Source: Dermatemys mawii
Taxonomy: Eukaryota; Chordata; Testudines; Dermatemydidae
DNA: 64,000 nt
Direction: 5' to 3'
Assembly (NCBI GenBank): GCA_007922305.1
Contig: ML677364.1
Coordinates: 16,514,260-16,578,259, forward strand
Shown: positions 11,801 to 22,514 of the stretch, piece by piece
How positions within the stretch are numbered: position 1 is the stretch's first letter
How the letters are laid out: each line of letters starts with the position of its first letter
The notes under the pieces: generated by a model
The model's input: the letters and a program-made list of their open reading frames with translations, nothing else
The model's database searches: none
What the model was told of the DNA's origin: nothing
Position numbers and translations under genes: made by a program

Positions 11801-11830
11801 GCTTCTGACATGTGTAAAAAAAAAATAATT

Positions 11831-13240
11831 TAAAAATGGGGCACTGCAGAGAAGCAGTGGAAGTGGAGAGAGATCCTAGATCTACCCGATGTATAGCAAT
11901 ACCTTTAGATAAAATGGCATGTAACTCCACTAAATCTGTCGACCTTTCCTTCCTACTTCCTTGGAAATCCTTAATGCAGGTGATCACAAGAATGGCTCAC
12001 TTGTACAGGGCGAAGGGTTTAGGGTAGCAGTATGCTTTGCTAAGTTTTGTATCTCTTCTCAGCCCAGTTGTGAAAGCTACCACGTAATGCATCCAGTAGC
12101 AATCTGGATGGAACCCGGTAGGAACACTCTGGATCTTCGAAGGGAGCACTATGGTACTGATCTGTCTGAAGAGGTATGGGGATGTTAATGGGCAGTGGGC
12201 ACAGTGTTCAAATAGTTGATTTAACAGAGAGTCAGTTTAGTTTAATGAGAATGGAGTCCTCTTGGGTTATTATTACCCAGAATCCAGCACATGAAACACA
12301 CTCCACTCGGCTACTTCTGGGACAGGAGGCCTTGCAACCCCCAAGAAATGTAACATTAATGAATTTAAAAGAGGAGACAAAAAATACAAGGAAAAGAAAA
12401 GCAAGGTAAGGAAATAAAAGAGAGACACAGAAAGAAAGGGATAGGGAAAACTGACAGGAAAAAATGATGTAATGGTAGCAGCTGTGCTAGGGTAAAGCAC
12501 AAGGAGACCCTGAATTGGGGCTGGGATGTGAAGAGAGTTTGCAAGATTGAGGCCTGGCGTGGAGAGGCATTCCTAACCCATCAAAAAAGGGTCTTTCGCA
12601 GTGAAGGTTTGGGAACCATGGTCTTAGTCAAAAGTCTGTTTATATTCACTAATGATATTGCACAAAAATTGGACTCAACCAACAGATCTATTCAAAAACC
12701 ATCCCAGATCAAACTTCAGGGAAAGATGAAACCAGCTCTGTAGTGTATTTAGTTGGTTGAGCAATGCTCAATCTGGTGAGAAGGGGACATAAATCCTTTC
12801 CTTCCTAACCCTGCAGAAGACCAGCTTTTTCAGCTGCTCAGTTTTTTACTGTATACTTAGCTGTGGGTACTAAAAGATTTTTTTTACCTAGTTAATTATT
12901 TTTAAAACCAGGTATTCATTTAAATAAATTTTTATTATATTCCTAGATAGAGTTTTAAACCTTTAACAAATAATTGTAAGGGTAAGCCTTCAAGCCATAG
13001 TTCTTATAAAATGCTGTGCTCTGTACTGTCTAAGAGCAACAGTGAAATTATATCCCACAAAGTCAGTAAGCCTCAGCCCATGCAATACAGGAAGCTCAGC
13101 TGCTCATTATGGGCCTGATCTTGCTGCTTTAAAGTAGAAAAACTCCTATTTCCCTCACTGGGAGGTTTGTCTGTGCACAGACTGCAATTCATGCCCTACA
13201 TACTTTACTGTATAGGAGAAAAAAACACTCACAGCAATAG
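11831..13240. other. Mostly unique sequence, no gene seen
   Basis: No recognisable gene. GTTTGGGAACCATGG near 12608 resembles the right end of an hAT element (reverse of CAGTGGTTCCCAAAC), but no left end was found. Confidence 0.4.
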
Positions 13241-13248
13241 ATATAGAT

Positions 13249-13656
13249 CAAGGGTCTCCAAACTTTTTGAGATGAGAGCCATATTAGATTTTTGAAGGGG
13301 CTTCGCAGACTGCTACCGTGGTCCCCACCCCTTTGCTCCTCCGACCACTGCCGCGATCCCCACTTTGCTCATCCAGCCACGCCACTGCTGCACTCCCCCA
13401 CCCCTTTGCTCCTCTGGCTGCTGCTGCGACCTCCCCCACTTTGCTCCTCTGGCCGCGCCACTGGGGCACTAATCCCTTTTTTCCTCCAGCCACACCACGG
13501 GGGGCACTCACCCCTCCGCACATCAGACCGCCAGCAGAAGCTCGCGGGGGCAGGAGGGCAGTGGCGGCTTCTCCACATGCCTGCTCAGCTGGGGGGACCG
13601 GACAAATCGACGCCATGGGCCAGATCTGGCTCCCAAGCCATAGTTTGGAGACCCCG
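13249..13656. mobile_element. hAT-type MITE, GC-rich, perfect 8-bp TSD
   Basis: 408 bp starting CAAGGGTCTCCAAACTTT and ending AGTTTGGAGACCCCG, with ATATAGAT duplicated at 13241-13248 and 13657-13664. The interior is GC-rich with internally repeated CCCCACTTTGCTCCTC-like blocks, in strong contrast with the AT-rich flanks. Overlapping open frames on both strands (13284-13688) are products of this composition, not genes. Confidence 0.9.
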
Positions 13657-13751
13657 ATATAGATAATTAACTCATTTTTCCTATTCACAAGGTGAATAGT
13701 GCTCTGGAAAGTGGCAGTGCTGGAATATAGGAGTTTAGAATCTTTTTGTGA

Positions 13752-13890
13752 CAGGGCCAGTGCTTAATTTGTACCAGGGATTGCCAGACTTGGCAGTTCA
13801 TAGCCAGAGCACCTCTGGCTTATCGCATCAGTTATGAAAGTAAAAAAATTGCTTGGGGCCCAGCACCTCTTTCACTACAAATGAAACTCC
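13752..13890. repeat. Probable non-autonomous DNA element fragment
   Basis: CCAGTGCTTAATTTGTACCAGGG, then TGGCTTATCGCATCA and GGGCCCAGCACCTCTTTC follow an order I associate with a reptile interspersed repeat. I see no clean terminal repeats or duplication, so this is a low-confidence call. Confidence 0.35.
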
Positions 13891-14559
13891 GGACAGGACC
13901 ACTTTTTGGGGAAATCTGTGCTAGTTTTAGCTCTCCCTTCTTCCCAACTTTGTGTTGCCCTGCAAGTGCTTCCTCTGAGCTATTGTAGTGAGTTTAAAAT
14001 GCAGAGTAGCTGTGCCAAGACAGGTTTAGCACAGCTACTGCTTACTGACTTTGCCAGAGAGGCTTCCTTTCAGTGGGTAGAACTGCTGCCTACAGACCAT
14101 ATATGACCCACCTCTAGTTTCCAGTAAGTTAAAGTACAAGACAAAGACATAAGACTCAGTTCTGCAAACTTTATATAGATCAGTTCTTACTCGTGTAGCT
14201 AGTTCTGTTGAGACTGTTTCCATGCTACTCGATGCTAGCAAAGGTTGCAGAATCAGGCCCACAGTGATCCCAGTCAATGGAGAAGTGACCCCACCAATAC
14301 TCCAAGCCTGCTCTAATGTCTAGCCAGCAGCTGCCAGACCCAGCAATATGAGTCCTGGAAATGGAGACTCAGAGGTGGTATCTCAGCAGATTACAGTTCA
14401 GGACAAGCAAATCAGCATTGCTAGGGCTGTAAATTCATTGCTGGAATTGAGAACATAAGACATTTTATACACAAGAAATGTTCTTCCTAATGCAATATAC
14501 CTGGTCCTTTGGCTTTTATCTCAAAATTCCCTGATTTTTCTCTATAACCTACAATTCTC

Positions 14560-14855
14560 TCCTTCTTTAGACACAAATCTGGATGTCACCAGAACTATTT
14601 GCTTCATTAGCCTTTCCTAGTAACTTATTTCATATGTTTATTACTCTCTGCATGAAATAGTTCTGCCTGAGTTTCCTAATTTCCCCTAGCTTCCCCTTGC
14701 CATTACAAAAAATATTTCTCTACCAGCATTATTAATCCTTTTCATAATTATGAAACCGTCCCCTTAAGAACTTCAAAGTATCCTCATTGCCAAAGAGAAC
14801 AAATACAGTTCTCTTAAATATTCAGAACTTAAATTCTTCTGCCCTGGTATGTCAT
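14560..14855 (-). mobile_element. Old, diverged CR1-like fragment
   Basis: CTCTCTGCATGAAATAGTTC, CTTGCCATTAC and CCCTTAAGAACTTCAAAGTAT follow the order of an older CR1 subfamily 3' region read in reverse. No open frame survives. The call rests on block order only. Confidence 0.4.
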
Positions 14856-14880
14856 ACCATACTGCGCCAAGGGAATCATA

Positions 14881-14970
14881 GAAGTGACAAGGAGTCCTGT
14901 GGCACCTTAAAGACTAACAAAAGTATTGAAGCATAAGCTTTCATGGGCTAATACCCTCTTCGTTGGATGC
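14881..14970 (-). mobile_element. Penelope-like element 3'-region fragment, 7-bp TSD
   Basis: 90 bp matching the 3' region of the Penelope-like element at 60339-61946 (AGTCCTGTGGCACCTTAAAG, then GCATAAGCTTTCATGGG). AATCATA occurs at both borders (14874-14880 and 14971-14977). It lacks the last ~35 bp of the family 3' end (the GCCGTGTTAGTCTGG block) and begins at GAAGTGAC. Confidence 0.8.
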
Positions 14971-14977
14971 AATCATA

Positions 14978-15856
14978 TCCTTCCTGTGGCATAAGCCCAC
15001 TATTTTTCGCAGTGTTATGGATAGGGTCTAAGAAGTGCCATGGATCCAGTCAAAGAATCACCACTTTTAACCTTTTTTCGCTAACACAACCTACCATCCT
15101 GTTTGTGGTGCTTAGCAGTTGCTGTGCACACGGTGGGTTGTTTCAATGATAGTTTCATGTGAATCCCAGCTATAACCCATGTACTGTTTGGTGGGCTAGA
15201 GAATTGTTCCACTTAGCATAAATACTCCCCATGTTTTCAAACTCTTTTTTTTACATTTGTCTCCATGGACTTACTGCTGTCATTTTCATGCACAGCCATC
15301 TAAACAAAGAGGTAACACGGAAAGGAAAATTCATCAGTATAGTAAGGGACATCATGTATGTATTTGATTGTGTACTTATCCAGGTGTACGTATTTGGTTG
15401 AGTAGCGGAATACTATTTCTGGGCTATATTCAGGCTGGGATGTATACCAGCTTCTGCCACAGACCCATGGCATTACAAGGGGGAGTTTTGTGGTGAAAAG
15501 TGGGGGCAAATGGTGGTCATAGCGGCAGTAGGATACGGTGATTAAGCAATCTCGTTGGGTGGGGCTCCCTCTGGATTCTTATACTTCACTCACCACTGTG
15601 CTATTTGAGCATCTAAAAAAATGAACTACATCCAGCACAGGGCTCAAATCCACTACCTTGAGACTTAGTTTTATGGTCTCCTGGATGGGCTATGGAAGAA
15701 CTGAGAAGACTGATGGGAACGATGCTGCCTGCCATTCCTCCGGATGAGTTTCTCCCTCTGGCATCTTGTCTGCAAATTACAAGGTAGCACTGTGAGGGGC
15801 TGGAAGAATCTTTGTGAGGAGCCTTCAGAAGTTTTTGTAATGTGAACAGGCACCAT
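14978..15856. other. Unique sequence, no gene seen
   Basis: No coding, RNA or repeat family recognised. The ~70-codon frame at 15300-15509 minus has no domain. Confidence 0.4.
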
Positions 15857-15864
15857 CGCTAGTG

Positions 15865-16109
15865 CAGAGGTCCTCAAAGTTTTTTGGCCGTGGACCCTTT
15901 CCACAGTGCGGCATCCACTCGCGACCCTCGGGGGTACGTCTGCCGAAATGCTGCCGAACAGAAAGTTTCTGCTTTCTGCGGCGGCATTTTGGCGGTACAA
16001 AATTAGACCGCTGCTGAGTTCAGTGGTCTCCTGGGAGGGATCAGCGGCAGCGCCGGGGTCTCGCACACCCCCGGAGGTGGTCTCGCGCACCCCACTTTGA
16101 AGACCACTG
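15865..16109. mobile_element. hAT-type MITE with near-perfect 8-bp TSD
   Basis: 245 bp with ends CAGAGGTCCTCAAAGT and (right, plus strand) ACTTTGAAGACCACTG. Flanks are CGCTAGTG (15857-15864) and CTCTAGTG (16110-16117), one mismatch in eight. The interior has paired CTGCCGAAATGCTGCCG / GCGGCGGCATTTTGGCGG arms. Non-coding and GC-rich. The frames here (15906-16100 plus, 15671-16090 minus) are spurious. Confidence 0.85.
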
Positions 16110-16384
16110 CTCTAGTGTACTTCCCACATCTGCAATCTAAGCAATAGGGCAGAAAACAAACACAAAAAAGCGGGTGGGGAATCACCTTGTCTTATTTCAA
16201 CAGTTAAAAGTGCATTATTATTAACATCTAGTCTGGATGAATTTATAGAGAGATGGATATTCTGATGTTTTACAAGCCTAGGAGAGTGTTGTCTCTTTCA
16301 GGAATAGATGCTGACCACTGGGCATGAGTGAACTGGAATATAAATTATTTATCAGCTCTAATTTTTTTAGACTTCATAAGCTAC

Positions 16385-16568
16385 ATTCAGAGAGATAGCC
16401 GTGTTAGTCTGGAATTGCAGAAGTGACAAAGAGTCCTGTGGCACCTTAAAGATTAACAAAAGTATTGAAGCATAAACTTTCGTGGGCTAATACCCACTTC
16501 GTCGGACGCATGCAGTGGAAGTATCCAGAGGCAGGATACCCAGATACCTCAGGATATCCAGAGGCAGG
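16385..16568 (-). mobile_element. Penelope-like element 3'-end copy, 9-bp TSD
   Basis: 184 bp containing the full 3' end (GCCGTGTTAGTCTGGAATTG), TGTGGCACCTTAAAG and the hammerhead-like GCATAAACTTTCGTGGGCTA block, ending in a duplicated CCAGAGGCAGGAT tail. ATAAGCTAC flanks it at 16376-16384 and 16569-16577. Strand is set by comparison with the coding copy near 61 kb. No coding sequence. Confidence 0.85.
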
Positions 16569-16577
16569 ATAAGCTAC

Positions 16578-19180
16578 GTTGTCATTCTATATTTATATAT
16601 ACGATTGCCATGTAATACTTGTTGCAATGAGGGATTTATTTTTTTCATTTCTTATTTTCAAATAAATTGTATTATTTTATAGTGTTATAATATATTCCTA
16701 ATATAATAAATGATGGATTTGAAGTGACTTATCTTGAACTTTCTTTCCCTTGTACCAGATCTAAAATATGGGCTCATTCACTAAATAAGCAAGTGAGAAG
16801 CTACATTTTTGCCTGTAATTGAAAAATGATTTTAAAAATCCAGCTACAGTGGTGAATGGCAGCTCTGTAGACTGATGGACTGAAAAATCTGACCAATTTT
16901 AAGAGCCTCTTTACTATTAATATTGGAAATTGCCTCTTAGTGGTTTTATGCTGAGTTATCAAATTAGATCTATTGATTTTGGGGAGGAAGGGCAAGAGAG
17001 ATCTTGCTTTTATGAAGTAGTAATGAACTGAGCAGAAAGGCTTAGCTATGATTATGTCAACAGTTTAGAACTAATCTGTATCCAAATTCAATAGAGGATT
17101 TCATTCACCTAGAAAATATATAGGGGGAAAACAGCTTGGCGAAGGCATTAGTGCATGGACAAATCTACAGGAGATTTGCATATACTTGAGACAATTAGAA
17201 AAGAGGGCCCCTATCATTTTTCTGAAATCAAACTAAATTGCTGGAGTACCCAAAATATACACACTGGCACAGGGCATTCTCTTCCCTAGTCACTTGCAAA
17301 GTCTGGAGTAGGTTTCCATTTCATATGGTTTATATTTCAGCAGGCAACTTAGAAAAATCAGAGAAAACTAAACCATAATGCCACAGTCGTGGAGGTTATT
17401 TTGCTGTATTTTTTTAAAATTTTTTTTATTTTTTCTAAAAGAGAGTCTCCTGAGCCAGGCATTTGAATCATAAGGACTTCTGGGATGGGATTTTCACTCA
17501 GAGATCTCCATTCTTATGTGGATTAAGAGGATTAAAAACCATTAAATGACCATCCTCCAACTCCCTAAAGCAGATTTGCCTTTTTCTATCCCTCTGCAAC
17601 TGGGCCAGACTTGGGGGGTTACAAAGTACTATACAAAAGGACTCCGTTAGCATGACAAAAGGTGAAACAATCCACTGAACTGCCAACATACCGTACAATG
17701 AAGTCTATGCAGTCTACTCAGCTCATTTTCATCAGAACAAATGGTATCAAACTTGGCAATAGCATTGTTCCTAAACTTGAACACGGGGCTGGGTTTTTTT
17801 TTTTTCCCCATCTGAAGCTCAAGGTGTCATATTAATTATTTAAATCTTCAGAAGATTTCTGCTGTATCCTCCAAGGCTCTGCTCAGTGCCAGAAGGTCTC
17901 CAATCTGCATTAGCTTTTGTTAATTAGAGCTGAAACAAGGGCTTTGATCTCAATGAATATAATAACAACAAAAAAAGCAAAACTTCCTGTGTGATTTATC
18001 TTTTACCTATTTTCTGCCTTTGCTGTTTTTCCACTCTATTAGACTTTGATTTACCTTGTCTGAGTAACATTAAACAACTTGGGTACAAAAGAACTTAAAC
18101 AGCTTCAAAAGCCTGATTGAAATGATAGTTAAATGCTACATAAAGTAATTCTGCATCTTTAAACTTTGAAATAAAATTATACTGTTATTTTACTTTTTTT
18201 TTTTTTTAGTGTGTGTTCAGGGGGATCGTTGATTTGTTCAGCAAGGATGCATGTCTACTGATGTCAGATATCACAGGTTTTCCTGTTGGGATTGATCTTT
18301 CCTCATTAACAGTCTTGTTTCTAGAACTATAGTGCTGATAGAACAGAAGGCCAGCAATATTCTGCAAGATGTTCTTCATGCATTCTGGCTTAGCCTGAGT
18401 TTGTATCAGTGCTTAGATCCGAGGGGGTCACCGCCAGGGCTTGCCTTGTTAAAATTTTTCTCATTAACATTTCTCTTATTGAATAGCTCTGAAAGGCAAA
18501 TTTTTTAAGGCCAAAAAAGAAAAACTATCAAATTTTATGTCACACAAGGTCTAGTTGTATATACACTTCAACGGTGGCTTATTGCCATGGCCCCTTAATA
18601 AAATAAAATAAAAAATCAAAGAATAGCCCAAAATAAAATGCTGCGAGTGAAATCTACATCTGAGGTTTACAAGATAAATGAGGGTAAATTTTCATTGTGA
18701 TGGACAAAGCGTACGCACGTGGCCCTCATTAATAATAACACACAGCACTGAAAATGTATCCTGTATCTTTTACATAAGGGCTCCCGACAGAATGGTGCAG
18801 CCCCAGGAGACTGGTCACTCTTGGCTTATCATTTTAGAGAGAATAAATTAAAGAACATTTTGTGAATTCTGGACAGAAAACATTGGAGCTGAGAAGATTA
18901 GTCATAAAATAATGACCAGGAATGATAATAACCTACTGGATGGGTTGCTTGAGACAAAGAAGGTTTGAATATAAAAGAATAGGGTTTTGTTAATGGACAG
19001 GGGGGAGTGTTAAAATGAATTTTGCACTTGTGACAGTACTACACTGATGAAGACTGGGATTCTACGTTCACCCACATAACAGAACACGAGCAGATCACCC
19101 CACTAATGTCCATCAACACTATGCTGAAGGGCCCACCTCTGGGAATGAGAGAAGAGTTCTGGCCCATGCTCTGTTTTGAC
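16578..19180. other. Unique AT-rich sequence; part looks like conserved non-coding DNA
   Basis: No gene or mobile element recognised. The part at about 17740-18100 has complex, low-repeat AT-rich sequence with several TAATTA-type homeodomain cores (ATTAATTATTTAAATC, GTTAATTAGAGC), a texture shared by vertebrate conserved non-coding elements. That reading is inference without an alignment. Confidence 0.35.
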
Positions 19181-19244
19181 CTGATCCACAGCCCATTGAA
19201 ATCACTGGGAGTCTTTTCACTGGATCCAATGGGCTTTGGATCAG
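19181..19244. repeat. Foldback repeat, 17-bp arms
   Basis: CTGATCCACAGCCCATT (19181-19197) is the reverse complement, with one mismatch, of AATGGGCTTTGGATCAG (19228-19244). It belongs to the small amniote foldbacks centred on 'CCATTGAAATCA'. Confidence 0.7.
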
Positions 19245-22013
19245 TCACTTAATCAATACAGCTAGTTCTATTGAGTGCCAGCAGTGTAATGTTGCTTGCT
19301 CACTAAGAATAGTCCAAGACTCCCAAACTCATTTCACATAGCCCACCAAACAGCCAAGAGAAGGTGGCAGCTTTTGGTCACGCTCACTATTAACCCAGGC
19401 TGAATTAAAAGAGCATTTCTGAAAAGAACAGGTGCAACCCTTTTGGTAATGAGTGGTGCTGACAGTCTTCTCCAAATGTATGAAAAAGGAAAATAAGACT
19501 GTAATATTGTATTGAATAAAAATATAATTTAAATATGATAAATCATATGCCTCAGTTTTTTTCACTTCGGCTTTGTACATAATGCAGTCACATTTGATAA
19601 AGCTAAAGAATGTCACCAATAAAGCAGAGCTATACGTTTACACAGCGACAAAACTACCTTACTGAAGAAAATTAATTCTTTTTTGTTTGTAACTCACCAT
19701 TTTTGTAAGGACGGAGGAGAGAGTCTCCTAGCCAGAAATTCACAATTTGGTATTTAACTTGCTGTTCTTTTTTTTCATAAAATGTAAAACAAATTGTTGG
19801 GCAAATATAAAGGAAAGAATAATTAGTGTCTTCCTTCAGTTGATCCTGAGTGGCAAACAAACATGTTCCTAACAAGTGTCACCCAAATACAGTACCTGGA
19901 ATCATGGGAGACATTTTACTTGTGAAATGTTCAGTTAGAAAGGACATTTGTATTAAGTAAACTAACTTAAACTGAGGCCTAACCCAGGCTCTAGTTGCCC
20001 TTGTCATCAGTCAGCAAGAAAGAATTAAAAATCAAATCAAAATCCCTCACATGCCCTGTCCCTCAGCACCTTACCCATCTCAGCCCTCCCCAGGTGCCTG
20101 CTCTGCCCGATGGGCTTTGCAGCATGCCTGAAAGTCGACACATTCAAGCCATTTCAACCCAGGGGGATGGGATGGGCGGACGTTTCAAAGTCAAGGGGCC
20201 TTCACAGGGAATGACCTGACAACAGTAACCTCGTTTACAGAGTGAGAGAGCTCCAGCTGTCATGCCTCAGACTGCAGCTGCAGCACAGTGGTTCAGGGCC
20301 ACTGATGCTGCTCTCCGTACCTGAGAGGTCGTAAGCAAATAGCTGACATAGGGTTTTATATACAGAGTCACTCGAGTTTATCCTCCCTTTTACACGGTGT
20401 TTGCTTAAAGCACAGTTGCACTGTTTAAACAAAACATATTTAAAATGCATGTCTGCGGTGCCAGTGCCTCCATATGTCCGGAGCTCACTCAATCAGGAGC
20501 CGTGCTCAGTATAGTCAGCTGTCAGCTCTCCCCCTATTATCCACCCCAATAGTACAATAAGATTGGTTTTGATTTTACAACATTTAATCTACAATCACAT
20601 AGTAATTTACTTCATATCAAGTTGTGTTATAACAGGCTAGTTCTGAATATTTTGAATACCCAAAGTTCATTTACCAGATTGTCCCTTCCATTAGTCCCCA
20701 CTGTGGTGCAGTTCCTGCCGTGTGCTGTGTGAGCAAGAGAAAGGAGAGTAGTAAGTCTCTTCCTACTTACACACATTACTTGAGCGAGCACTAGTGAGTT
20801 TCAGGGACCTGGCTGGTGCGCTGTGGCCTCAAGGCTGTATTGTGTTCCGGCTGCAGGGTAGTCAGATTCCTAGTAATGAAATGTGTGTGCTGCCTAATGC
20901 AGCCCATGTTAGCAAGGAGTGCATGTAACACTTGCCTCTCACAACATACAGATGACCATCTTGAGCTGTCTGACCCGTGAAGGCAGGATAGCTGTTCTAA
21001 CAATGTTGAATCAGCCTACAAGTGCAGCTACTACCAGTAGGGGCAGAATTTCTCTCTCTGTTTTGGGCACGCGTAATAAAGGAGTACGTAGACTTCATGC
21101 AAACTTTCATCTTGAGAGCAAATGGTTGCACCCTCTAAGGTTTGCTTTGGGATTTTAATTTCAGGCAATATCTTTGCTGCGTTCCACCCCAAACAACCCT
21201 ATTGACTGTAATAGCATTGAATAGGCAGTGTGAGGCTCTGATCTGATTTCCAATGGAATGAAAGGAAAAACTTCCATTGACTTAAAGAGGAATAGATTCC
21301 ATTCCTAAATCAGTGCAGGGTTTTTCACATTGATATTACAAGGTTCCATTGCTTTACACAGTCTGCTTCCTTTCTATAAAGAATATGTGTGTACCTAACA
21401 GATCTGTTATTTTAATCTGTTTATTTTGTACTATGTTTTAAATTCTGGTGCACCGGAAGTTCTCTTTTTTAAAAAAGTGATTTTACTTGGTTTATTTCTT
21501 TCACAGATATTCATTTTAAAGTACTTCATTCTTTGTGTTTATTTATGTAGTTTGATACAAAGATGACATATTATTTGATTATGACTATTCTTTTTACAGC
21601 TATTATTTTCAATGGGCTCTATTGTATTTCCAATTTAATCAGCATACCGCTATGTAAAACATTTGCTATTGTATCGCTTCAGCGTGCAGTACGTGCATTG
21701 CTTTATTTAAAAATGATGTACACAATAATGTGTTTCTGTCTGCAGATTGTGACTGATTTGGCTGACACAAGATTGCAGCAAACTCAGTGTGGCCAGAAGC
21801 TATTGGAAAGCAGCCAGCATTAATAGCAAAATTAATATAAAGCAGAAGCAAGAGATGCTGTAAAGCACAAGGACAGCAGGTTCTACCTTTCTATGCTAAA
21901 TGGCATCACATAATGGACACATGTACTCACCAAGAAAGCAAACAGCAGCTTCCGTTTTTGACATTTTCACATCACTACAATGGCTAAAACTTAAAGGGTC
22001 CTTGGAAACCAAA
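19245..22013. other. Unique sequence, no gene seen
   Basis: No recognisable gene. AT-rich with no tandem arrays. The 87-codon frame at 21563-21823 is hydrophobic but has no family resemblance and lies in AT-rich DNA where such frames arise by chance. Confidence 0.4.
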
Positions 22014-22505
22014 CTGTGACAGGGAAGCTGTCCCTTACTGGCTGGTGAAGGGTTAATAGCAGCCCTCGGAGAGGCTGCACAGCGAGGAAGGCTTAGAAGC
22101 AGCCAATCAGGGCCAAGCTGGGTCCTATAAGAAAGGCTGCTGGGCAGAAAGGAGCTCAGTCTCTCCCTGGAGCTTGAGGGAGAAGGACTGCCTGCTTGTA
22201 GAGAGAAAAGTACCTGGGACAGAGCAGTGTGGGTCAAGGTCAGGGGAGCAAGTGGTGCTCCAGCCTCGCTGGCTCCCGGACTGTGGCCTTGATACAAGGG
22301 CCGAGTAGGTGCTGGGGCTATGGGGAAGTGGCTCAGGGAAAGCAGGTAATGGCAGAGGGGAAGGAGAGGCAGTGAGCAGCTGCCAGCGATAGGGTCCCTG
22401 GGTCGGGGCCCAGAGTAGTGGGTGGGCCTTGACCTCTCCACCCCCTCTTTGCCCCACTGGCCACTGAAGGAAGTGGCCAGCCAAAGGATTGCAGTTTGCC
22501 CCTGA
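22014..22505 (+). mobile_element. LTR-like fragment, 3' side lost
   Basis: Begins TGTGACAGGGAAGCTG and includes CCAAT (AGCCAATCAGGG) followed by a TATA-like CCTATAAGAAAG, promoter spacing seen in retroviral-type LTRs, then a long GC-rich stretch. No closing TGACA end was found before the CR1 that starts near 22515. The serine/leucine/proline-rich frames on the minus strand (21896-22532) come from this composition. Class (ERV or Gypsy) is unresolved. Confidence 0.55.
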
Positions 22506-22514
22506 GCTAATAGT

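Larger units (their letters stand above)
9644..11830 (-). mobile_element. CR1 LINE, 5'-truncated, minus strand
   Basis: The 3' end lies at 9644 where the plus strand reads AGAACATAAGAATGGCC, the reverse of the (TTCTTATG) tail preceded by the 'GGACCTTTGGTCTGAC' block. Upstream on the minus strand come the 3' UTR, the C-terminal RT region (10653-10850) and the mid RT/linker region to about 11800, where the copy is truncated near an A-rich stretch. It is about 2.2 kb including a 307-bp hAT MITE at 10333-10639. Frameshifts and stops make it non-functional. The order of blocks matches the other CR1 copies at 22515-23400 and 46024-47035. Confidence 0.9.

Noticed and set aside
12590..12640. hAT right end (GTTTGGGAACCATGG)
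   Set aside because: No left terminal repeat or 8-bp duplication could be paired with it.
13284..13688. Possible GC-rich first exon or CpG island
   Set aside because: The sequence is bounded by terminal inverted repeats and an 8-bp duplication, so it is a MITE.
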